Part shown: positions 52,283-59,487 of the stretch, piece after piece | How the letters are laid out: every line of letters begins with the position of its first letter | Numbering within the stretch: the first letter of the stretch is position 1 | DNA from: Pseudoalteromonas rubra | Lineage (GTDB): Bacteria; Pseudomonadota; Gammaproteobacteria; Enterobacterales; Alteromonadaceae | Assembly: GCF_005887095.1 (NCBI RefSeq) | Contig: NZ_PNCI01000027.1 | Coordinates: 110,745 to 174,744, forward strand | Length of the DNA stretch: 64,000 nucleotides | Direction of reading: 5' to 3' | The notes under the pieces: model-generated | The model's database searches: none | Seen by the model: only the letters and a program-made list of their open reading frames with translations | What the model was told of the DNA's origin: nothing | Made by a program: the position numbers and the translations under genes

Positions 52283-55200
52283 TTATCTTGCTGCTATCAT
52301 CGCCCATAGCAGCATGCACAAAAGCAATGCAAACAATACGCCCGGCGTCATCAATGAACGTACGGCCGCCATCGCGAGACCAACTACACGCGCCTGGCGA
52401 TAAACCACACGCTGAGGCAACTGCCAAGAGGTATTCTCAATTTCATCTTTTAACAATTTTAATCCCTGCGAGAGGGTATCAGCACCAAGACGTACCAGGC
52501 TGCCTGCTTCCGAATAGGCAACATTGATATCTCCGGCCGGTAATGCTCCCATATTGTCAACAAATGCTCGTGTTATAAAATAAATCCCCAGACCGAGAAG
52601 TACAGGCCATGCACTGCTCCAAAAGCTTGTCACAGTCAGTTGAGTAGCCCATACGTCATTGGCTTGTGGTATCAAATAACTCAGCACTGTCACCAATACC
52701 AATAATGCGCCGTACGCACCTATCTGAAGTACATCAGGTTGGCCAGTCGCCGTTTTTGGTCGCTTTTGTGCAATCAACTGTAAAAATCGCATCATCAGCC
52801 AGGTGGTCCCTATTGCTGTCAGCGGTAGGACTGTTCCCATAAGCAAATCCCGCTCGACGACATCCTTTAGCGCGACCTTGGCAACCGCACCACTGGTTAG
52901 TGGTAACCCGGCCAGTGCGGCGGCGGGTAATGCAGCAGCCAGCCAGCAAACCCAGCGATATTTGTGCCATGTTAAAGTGCTATTCATGCCCGCAAAAAGA
53001 AACAGTGCAGCCTTGGCCAGGCCATGATGAACTGTATACAACACAATTGCAGGCAGCAATAAGGACCACAACTCGGGATATTTCAGCCCAACGCCAACAG
53101 CCGCAATCAAAATGCCCATCTGGCTCATAGTTGAGTATGCAAGTAAGGCTTTAGGATTATCCTGTGTAACCCCTACCAGAACACCAAAAAATGCAGCAAA
53201 CAACCCGAGCACCACGAGCACAGAACCAAAAGTTGCAAAGGCCACCTCACCAAAAGGAATAAATTTAAGCCACCCCAGCAGCCCCGCTTTCACCATAACT
53301 CCGCTTAGCAGTGCACTGGCTGCAACAGGTGCCACCGGGTGGGCCATTGGCAGCCATACGTGCAAGCCAAACAAGCCTGCCTTTACCCCAAACCCGGCAA
53401 GTAAAAACCCGATTGCCCAGGCCGGATAAGTTTGCTCCAGATTTCCAGCTGAGGACGGATCAATTGATCCAAATGCCAGACCTGCGAGTCCTGTAAAGAG
53501 CAACAGCTCTCCCAGTACAGCCCATTGCATGTATGATTTGCCCGCCTGATGGGCTTCATCCGTATCAAAGTGCACAACCAGGCCGTACGAAGCCAGACTC
53601 ATCAAGGTGAAGAAGCTGATAAAGCCTGAAATATCCTGGGCCAGCACAAGCCCAAAATTACCGCACATGGCTAGCAGGAAAAACAGGCAGAACCTAACTT
53701 TGCGCTCATCAGCTTTGACAAAATTAACGGCAAAAACCGCAGCCAGCAGCCACAGGCAAGCAGCAAGCAGAAAGAAAGTCGATGTCGTATCGTTTAGCGT
53801 CAGTACACTGCCAAAAAATAACCAAGGCGTGGTGTTAGTGCCTTGTCCAGAAATTGCATAGGCAAGCAACGCGATACCTGCCGATAAAGGTAAAAACCAG
53901 TGTGCTACCTCCTGCATTTGCTTGCGCACCAGCAATAGCGCACACAATAACGGTGCACCAAGCGCCAGCCATATTGCAGGAATTTGTTGCGAACTGGCTG
54001 CCAGTATTGATACAAACTCACTGCCATATTCTCGGGCTGCTATTAGCTTCACCCAATTCAGCGGGCTAAACTGGGCATCAGCAAACAAGCCTGCATTGAG
54101 CGCCAGTAGTGCAGTCACTACGGGTGGTAGCATGAGCATCCAATGCGTTTCTAGCCGCCCTCTGGGTTTTTCTTTTGGCCAGGCCCCCTGCTGTGGTTTA
54201 AACCAGGCTGCATATAGGATAGGTAGAAAGTAGATAGCATTGAGCAAGCTACTGATAATAAGTACCCCCAATACCCAATAAAAGCCTGCCTCGAGCGCAC
54301 CGGTCCCCAGATACCATTTTGATATAAAACCCGCAGCCGGTGGGATCCCTATCATGCCCAGCACCGCCAGGCTAAACGCCAACATGGTTAACGGCATTCG
54401 TTTTCCGGCCCCATTCATCTGACTGACCTTAGTGACACCCAGAGTTTCTGCTATGCTACCGGCGCAGAAGAACATGGTGATTTTCATCAACCCCTGATGG
54501 ACCAGGTGTGCAATGCCGCCGATTGTGGCGATTGGCCCGGCAATGGCAGTGCCCAGTGCAATGTAGGAAACCTGACTGACCGTTGAATAAGCCAGCCTGC
54601 GTTTAAGATCATCCTGGAACACGGCTCGGGTAGAGCCATAAACAATTGTCACAGAAGCCATCACGGCCAGAATGATGGTCAGCCCGAGCTCCTGAGCAAA
54701 TTCAACCCCAAAGACGTCATAAACAACCCGTACTATGCCAAATGCCCCCGCTTTAACCACAGCAACCGCATGTAACAACGCACTCACAGGAGCAGGTGCA
54801 GCCATGGCAGAAGGTAGCCAGCCATGCAGAGGGATCAATGCAGCCTTTACCCCTAACCCTATAATTATGAGGGCAAAAATTACCTTCAGGTGTAATGGGT
54901 CTAGATGGGGCATGGACGCGAGGATCCCCGTCGCGGTGAAGTCCAATGACCCAGCCAGAGCTTTTAACCAAACAACACCGGCGAGCAAACTGGCGCCACC
55001 TAGCATGGTATAGATCAAATATTTACGTCCTGCCGCCAGCGAGGCTTTATTCCCCTTATGGACTACCAGAGGATAAGTTGTCAGCGTCAGTAACTCATAG
55101 AAAATCAAAAAGGTGATTAAGTTACCCGCCAGCGCGACGCCTATGGTTGCGAACACACACAGGCTAAAGAACCCGAAAAAGCGGCTACGATTAGGTGATT

Positions 55201-55513
55201 GTTCCAGATAGCCAATGGCATAAATCGTCGTTAATAGCCACAAAAAACCGGATAGCGCAACAAACAGCAAGGACAAAGCATCAGCATGAAGAACCAGATC
55301 CATATTGGGCAGCAAAGGCAAACGCGTTTCAAAAACCTGTCCCTGGTACACACCTGAGATCATCACTAAGATCAGGCCAACACAGCTGCCGGCCCCAAGA
55401 AAGTTCAGGGTTTTTCTGAGTATAGGCTTGTTGTCGCTGACAAAAAATATCGCAACCCCGGATACCAGTGCGCTCAGTAAAATCAATAAAGGCAGAGTAC
55501 TTTGCCACATCAT
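52283..55513 (-). CDS. Mrp-type antiporter subunit with two fused proton-translocating modules
   Basis: 1076 residues, nearly wholly hydrophobic. Residues about 1-480 form a complete NuoL/MrpA/D-type module. It has FLIFYELLTLTTYPLVV with the TM5 glutamate, GLGVKAALIPLHGWLPSAM with the TM7 lysine, and HAVAVVKAGAFG. Residues about 570-960 form a second such module (GFGVKAGLFGLHVWLPMAHP, SGVMVKAGLLGW), but at the TM5 position it reads FISFFTLMSLASYGLVV, with Thr instead of Glu. The C-terminus has further helices. Canonical MrpA has one module plus MbhD/MbhE-like domains, here encoded separately. It overlaps mnhD by four bases (ATGA) and is the last gene of the operon. Confidence 0.88.
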   Translation of the reverse strand: MMWQSTLPLLILLSALVSGVAIFFVSDNKPILRKTLNFLGAGSCVGLILVMISGVYQGQVFETRLPLLPNMDLVLHADALSLLFVALSGFLWLLTTIYAIGYLEQSPNRSRFFGFFSLCVFATIGVALAGNLITFLIFYELLTLTTYPLVVHKGNKASLAAGRKYLIYTMLGGASLLAGVVWLKALAGSLDFTATGILASMPHLDPLHLKVIFALIIIGLGVKAALIPLHGWLPSAMAAPAPVSALLHAVAVVKAGAFGIVRVVYDVFGVEFAQELGLTIILAVMASVTIVYGSTRAVFQDDLKRRLAYSTVSQVSYIALGTAIAGPIATIGGIAHLVHQGLMKITMFFCAGSIAETLGVTKVSQMNGAGKRMPLTMLAFSLAVLGMIGIPPAAGFISKWYLGTGALEAGFYWVLGVLIISSLLNAIYFLPILYAAWFKPQQGAWPKEKPRGRLETHWMLMLPPVVTALLALNAGLFADAQFSPLNWVKLIAAREYGSEFVSILAASSQQIPAIWLALGAPLLCALLLVRKQMQEVAHWFLPLSAGIALLAYAISGQGTNTTPWLFFGSVLTLNDTTSTFFLLAACLWLLAAVFAVNFVKADERKVRFCLFFLLAMCGNFGLVLAQDISGFISFFTLMSLASYGLVVHFDTDEAHQAGKSYMQWAVLGELLLFTGLAGLAFGSIDPSSAGNLEQTYPAWAIGFLLAGFGVKAGLFGLHVWLPMAHPVAPVAASALLSGVMVKAGLLGWLKFIPFGEVAFATFGSVLVVLGLFAAFFGVLVGVTQDNPKALLAYSTMSQMGILIAAVGVGLKYPELWSLLLPAIVLYTVHHGLAKAALFLFAGMNSTLTWHKYRWVCWLAAALPAAALAGLPLTSGAVAKVALKDVVERDLLMGTVLPLTAIGTTWLMMRFLQLIAQKRPKTATGQPDVLQIGAYGALLVLVTVLSYLIPQANDVWATQLTVTSFWSSAWPVLLGLGIYFITRAFVDNMGALPAGDINVAYSEAGSLVRLGADTLSQGLKLLKDEIENTSWQLPQRVVYRQARVVGLAMAAVRSLMTPGVLFALLLCMLLWAMIAAR

Positions 55514-57024
55514 TCGCCGCCTCCTATCGCTATCAGGTCAATGATCAGGTCAGCATTGAAACCCAACGCCATAGTACACAGGGCCAACGCCAGGCCGCTG
55601 GCAGGCATAGCCACAGGCACCTTCTGCCAGCTATCAGGGGCAACGTGATCAGACGCCTGCTCCGGTTTAATAAATGCCAGGTCCAGCACTCTGAATATCG
55701 CCAGTGCTGCCAACAGTCCGCCGGTAAGAATGATCACAACCCACCACCACTGGTGAGTATCAATGGCAACATTGAGCAATAACCATTTGGCGATAAAGCC
55801 TGCGCTGGGTGGCAGACCGATTAAACTGCCTCCTGCTATCGCAAAAGTGAACAAGCTCAATGGCATATACTTTGCCATGCCCTGCAGCTTAGCAATGTCG
55901 TCATGACCAAGCGAATGTATGATGTTGCCGGCAGCAATAAACATCGCTGCCTTGGCACAGGCATGGGCGACAATAAAATAAGACACCGCGGCGAGCGCAC
56001 TTTGCTGCTGGGCAGCCAGTTGTGATGCCGATGCTTCCTCAGTACTCATCAAAAGTGGAAACAGCAAAAACAGATAACCAATTTGCGCGACGGTCGAGTA
56101 TGCCACCATCAGTTTGAGACGCTTTGCTCTGAGTGCCTGCACACACCCCCAAAGAATAGCTGCCCCTCCTAATATGCCCAATAGCATTAACGCTTCATTG
56201 GTAACGGCGGGTGCCAGGATCTCCATCCAAAATCGTACCAACAAATAAAACGACGCTTTGACAACCAAAGCGGACAAAATAGCACTAACTGGTGCCGGTG
56301 CACTGCCATGAGCATGAGGTAACCAAAAGTGCAATGGAACCAGGGCGGTTTTTAGCACCAAACCCACAGTGATTAGCGCCAATGCAGCCCAGCTTAATGG
56401 ATTTGATTCAGCTTTGGCTGCAAGCTGTGCAAAGTCTAGAGTACCATAGACGTGATACAACAAAGCCACAGCTAGCAGATAGCAAAGAGACCCTAACAGA
56501 CCGACTAATAAATAACGCAACGCTGCCGTCAGGCCCGCTTTATTGCCACTTAACGCGACCAGAGCAACCGCTGCCAATCCGATAATTTCGAGTGTCACAT
56601 AGACATTGAAAATGTCAGCAGACAGAAATAGCGCATTGATCCCCGCCACCAACAACCACCACAGAGGCCAAAAGCGCACACGTGCAGGTGATGCTGCGAA
56701 ATAGAAAGCAGAATAAAAGGTCAATACTGTGACCAAAAAAACGGTCAATGACAGCAGCAGAGCTGAGAACCCATCAAGGCTTAGCGCAATACCCAAAGGA
56801 GCCTCCCAGCCCGCAAGGACATACCTCAGCGGTGTCGTAAACTCAGTGCCTACAGAAGGCAAATTGACCAAGATGAGTCCAATTACGAGCACCAAGGCCA
56901 GTGCGCTAAGCAGCCCAATCAGCACTTGCGCATATTTGGTACTCAGCAATACCGAGAAAATAGCCCCAACCAGGGGGATCGCAATCAGCAGGGGTAGTAA
57001 AGAAGCAACGTCGATTACTGGCAT
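55510..57024 (-). CDS. mnhD: Na+/H+ antiporter subunit D
   Basis: 504 residues, about fourteen membrane helices, NuoN/MrpD type. The TM5 region NVYVTLEIIGLAAVAL keeps the glutamate. GLVLKTALVPLHFWLPHAHGSAPAPVSAILSALVVKASFYLLVRF keeps the two lysines and the histidines. It translocates protons in the Mrp complex. It shares one base with mnhC and overlaps the giant subunit by four bases. Confidence 0.92.
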   Translation of the reverse strand: MPVIDVASLLPLLIAIPLVGAIFSVLLSTKYAQVLIGLLSALALVLVIGLILVNLPSVGTEFTTPLRYVLAGWEAPLGIALSLDGFSALLLSLTVFLVTVLTFYSAFYFAASPARVRFWPLWWLLVAGINALFLSADIFNVYVTLEIIGLAAVALVALSGNKAGLTAALRYLLVGLLGSLCYLLAVALLYHVYGTLDFAQLAAKAESNPLSWAALALITVGLVLKTALVPLHFWLPHAHGSAPAPVSAILSALVVKASFYLLVRFWMEILAPAVTNEALMLLGILGGAAILWGCVQALRAKRLKLMVAYSTVAQIGYLFLLFPLLMSTEEASASQLAAQQQSALAAVSYFIVAHACAKAAMFIAAGNIIHSLGHDDIAKLQGMAKYMPLSLFTFAIAGGSLIGLPPSAGFIAKWLLLNVAIDTHQWWWVVIILTGGLLAALAIFRVLDLAFIKPEQASDHVAPDSWQKVPVAMPASGLALALCTMALGFNADLIIDLIAIGGGE

Positions 57025-57311
57025 TAAGCGTCTTCCTCAGGCTTTTCAAGTGCGTTGATCCGAACCACCAAAGACAAAGCCATTGCCGTACCTGCGACCG
57101 CGACCACGATCCCAGTTAATACCATAGCGTGTGGGACAAAATCTGGTGCAGCGCCGGATGAGGCATTAGCTATAAACACCATAAACACCCCCACACCACA
57201 AATATTGATGGCGAGTATCTTCTTAACGACATGGGCAATTGCCAAGACGCCAAACAGACCAATACCGAACAGTGCTATACCAAATACACCATACAACAAA
57301 GCTTGTGTCAT
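57024..57311 (-). CDS. mnhC: Na+/H+ antiporter subunit C
   Basis: 95 residues, three membrane helices, NuoK/MrpC-like, with GVFMVFIANASSGAAPDFVPHAMVLTGIVVAVAGTAMALSL carrying the typical DFVPHAMVLTGIVV. Structural and possibly proton-path subunit between B and D. It overlaps the preceding gene by four bases. Confidence 0.92.
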   Translation of the reverse strand: MTQALLYGVFGIALFGIGLFGVLAIAHVVKKILAINICGVGVFMVFIANASSGAAPDFVPHAMVLTGIVVAVAGTAMALSLVVRINALEKPEEDA

Positions 57312-58069
57312 AAGTGCTTCTCCTTCTCAACACGATTTGGCTGTGGGCCCAAAGGCTCAATCTGCAACGCACAAAATAGCAAAACCAAGACCGCCGCTAT
57401 GGTTATTGTCGCCGCCACTTCTATTACCAGAATTAACGTGCCAGCCATAGCCACCGGATAGGCCAACGCAATGCCACTTGACAGGACGACACCTGCACCG
57501 ACCAACAAAAACATGGCTAAGCCAACCACCAACAACAGGCGTGCGGCTAGTGCATTGAAGTTAAAACTATGATGACCGGCAAGTAGCAGCAAAATCCCTG
57601 CGCCTGCCAACAATGCACCTGCCTGAAACGCACCGCCAGGCAATGCCGCACCAGTCCAAAGTAAATACCCGGATGTAACCACTATCGCCGGTAACAACCA
57701 CCGCAGGAAAGCTTCAAGTACCAAACTTCGCTCTATGGGTTCAGATACTTTAATAAATGGCAGCCTGGTGTCTTGTAAACTGAAGGGCATCACTGCCAGG
57801 GCAACAATCAACAGCACCGCAACTTCCAGCAAGGTATCATAACTGCGAAAGTTAAGTAGCACGGCCGTAACCGGGTTCTCTACACCACTTTGCTCCAGGT
57901 TAGAGGCAACCAGTGTCACTAGCGGTTGGTCTGTTGGCTGAAACTGGACCAGGGACATAGCCAGAAAAAAACAGGCTGCAACAACCACCATACCAACAAT
58001 CAACAAGACGCAACCGGGCAAGTCTGCTTCTTGTTTTGCACTGTCACTTAACGTCATGTTATTAAACAT
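57308..58069 (-). CDS. MbhE-MnhB fusion antiporter subunit
   Basis: 253 residues. The N-terminal part (about 20-110), with a membrane helix, a periplasmic loop and NPVTAVLLNFRSYDTLLEVAVLLIVALAV, matches the MbhE/MrpA C-terminal domain. The C-terminal part (about 130-245), with LPAIVVTSGYLLWTGAALPGGAFQAGALLAGAGILLLLAG, is the MnhB domain (the PGGAFQAG motif is diagnostic). In classical Mrp systems these are separate or part of MrpA. It overlaps mnhC by four bases and lies 33 bases after the DUF4040 gene. Confidence 0.87.
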   Translation of the reverse strand: MFNNMTLSDSAKQEADLPGCVLLIVGMVVVAACFFLAMSLVQFQPTDQPLVTLVASNLEQSGVENPVTAVLLNFRSYDTLLEVAVLLIVALAVMPFSLQDTRLPFIKVSEPIERSLVLEAFLRWLLPAIVVTSGYLLWTGAALPGGAFQAGALLAGAGILLLLAGHHSFNFNALAARLLLVVGLAMFLLVGAGVVLSSGIALAYPVAMAGTLILVIEVAATITIAAVLVLLFCALQIEPLGPQPNRVEKEKHL

Positions 58070-58102
58070 AAGTTACCTCTTTTGTTATTATTTAACGCAG
58101 TT

Positions 58103-58345
58103 TTATTGGTTGAGCTGTCGACGTGTGGCGATAAGCAATGCGCCAGTCAAACCCGCTCCAATCGCCGCCTCTGCGATGGCAACATCCCACGCACCCAGCC
58201 TGACCCAGGCAAGCGTAACTAGCAGACCCATGCTGATAAACAGTAAAATCGCCTGAAATAGGTCTTTAGCTGTGAGACACAATATTGCGGTTACTAAGGC
58301 CCCAATTCCCAATAGTAGGTCGATAAATAATTCACCGCTTATCAT
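58103..58345 (-). CDS. DUF4040 (MbhD-like) antiporter subunit
   Basis: 80 residues, three membrane helices. LCLTAKDLFQAILLFISMGLLVTLAWVRLGAWDVAIAEAAIGAGLTGALLIAT is the DUF4040/MbhD signature; the WDVAIAEAAIGAG acidic helix is thought to take part in the ion path. In classical Mrp this is a domain of MrpA. It overlaps mnhG by 14 bases. Confidence 0.88.
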   Translation of the reverse strand: MISGELFIDLLLGIGALVTAILCLTAKDLFQAILLFISMGLLVTLAWVRLGAWDVAIAEAAIGAGLTGALLIATRRQLNQ

Positions 58346-58676
58346 GTATTTCCTCCTGAACCTCCAGTCTGCTTCGGTGCTCTACCGAGAGTTCATCTTG
58401 CTCCAAATCTGAGTGACTGGCCAATAAATAGCAAGAGACGGCTCCTGCCAGCATCACTGCGACCCAGATCAACAATAGTTGAATTGCATCTGCCACTTCT
58501 ACAACCTGAGGTAACACCCCTAATACGACAAACCCTAAGCCCAGATTGTCGGCCTTGGTCAGCGCATGCAGCCGGGATAACTCATCTGGAAAACGCCACA
58601 GACCAACGCCCCCAGCAATGAAAAAGAACACGCCGAGCGTCACCATAACGACACTGTACCAATCCAAAAGCGTCAT
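58332..58676 (-). CDS. mnhG: Na+/H+ antiporter subunit G
   Basis: 114 residues, three membrane helices, then a charged tail. GVGLWRFPDELSRLHALTKADNLGLGFVVLG carries the MnhG motif FPD..SRLHA..K..TLG. It overlaps mnhF by four bases and the DUF4040 gene by 14. Confidence 0.92.
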   Translation of the reverse strand: MTLLDWYSVVMVTLGVFFFIAGGVGLWRFPDELSRLHALTKADNLGLGFVVLGVLPQVVEVADAIQLLLIWVAVMLAGAVSCYLLASHSDLEQDELSVEHRSRLEVQEEIHDKR

Positions 58677-58930
58677 GATTTAGTGTCTCCCATTTTGACT
58701 AAAATGACCGTTGCGGTTGGAGCCAGCAGGGCCAATACCAGCGCTACGTTGAATAAAGCACTTTGTTGATATACGACTGCCAGCAGCGCCAAAATCGCAA
58801 CGCCTATGGTGCCAAACAATTGCAGAGACAGTATTCGATTGAGCTTTGACGGACCCAGCCAGAGCCGCCACAGCCCGCCAAGCAGAACCAGCGTTAAAAT
58901 TGTAATAACCAGGTTTAAATACTCACTCAT
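58673..58930 (-). CDS. mnhF: Na+/H+ antiporter subunit F
   Basis: 85 residues, three membrane helices, with RLWLGPSKLNRILSLQLFGTIGVAILALLA resembling the MnhF motif R...GP...DR....D. The usual Asp residues are partly changed to Asn and Gln. ATGA overlaps on both sides. Confidence 0.88.
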   Translation of the reverse strand: MSEYLNLVITILTLVLLGGLWRLWLGPSKLNRILSLQLFGTIGVAILALLAVVYQQSALFNVALVLALLAPTATVILVKMGDTKS

Positions 58931-59487
58931 AGTTGCTCCTTCAAAACCGGCACCACTTGCTTATCTATTTCTAAATCAAACAAATAGGCTATCTTTTGTT
59001 CACAGTCAATCACATCCCGATAATTGCTTTCATTTACTTCCAGCATGTGTACCAACAAGGAATCACCATTCAGTTGGGCACTCAACGTGCCTGGTAACAA
59101 GCTGATCAGGTGAATAAACCACAGCTGTGTATGGCCCGAAGGCAAACGTAGCGGATAGGAAACCGTCCCAGGCCGCATTTCAATGCGGTGAGCAAAAGCC
59201 AGCCGCGCTGTTTGTATTCCCCCTTTCAACGAGTTAAGCAAAAAATACGGCAGCAGGCGCAACAGACGACCATAATGCAGCTGCCCTGTTACAGAATGAA
59301 CAGGCTCAGCTGCCGCGTTATGAAAAAGACGCATGCTCATCCAAACTGACACAGGTACAACGAAGATACCTATTGCCCAGGAGGACCAAACCCCTTTCGT
59401 GAGCAGCAGCCATAAAGCGCTGAATATCACTGCCCGAATAAGCAAGGTCCGTTTGTCTGAATTGTGAGAATGCGTCTTTTTATTCAT
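58927..59487 (-). CDS. mnhE: Na+/H+ antiporter subunit E
   Basis: 186 residues: a polar N-terminus, two close membrane helices (about 17-50), then a soluble part with LLRLLPYFLLNSLKGGIQTARLAF and LRLPSGHTQLWFIHLISLLPGTLSAQLNGDSLLVHML, the MnhE signature (LPGT). It overlaps the ATPase gene by four bases. Confidence 0.92.
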   Translation of the reverse strand: MNKKTHSHNSDKRTLLIRAVIFSALWLLLTKGVWSSWAIGIFVVPVSVWMSMRLFHNAAAEPVHSVTGQLHYGRLLRLLPYFLLNSLKGGIQTARLAFAHRIEMRPGTVSYPLRLPSGHTQLWFIHLISLLPGTLSAQLNGDSLLVHMLEVNESNYRDVIDCEQKIAYLFDLEIDKQVVPVLKEQL

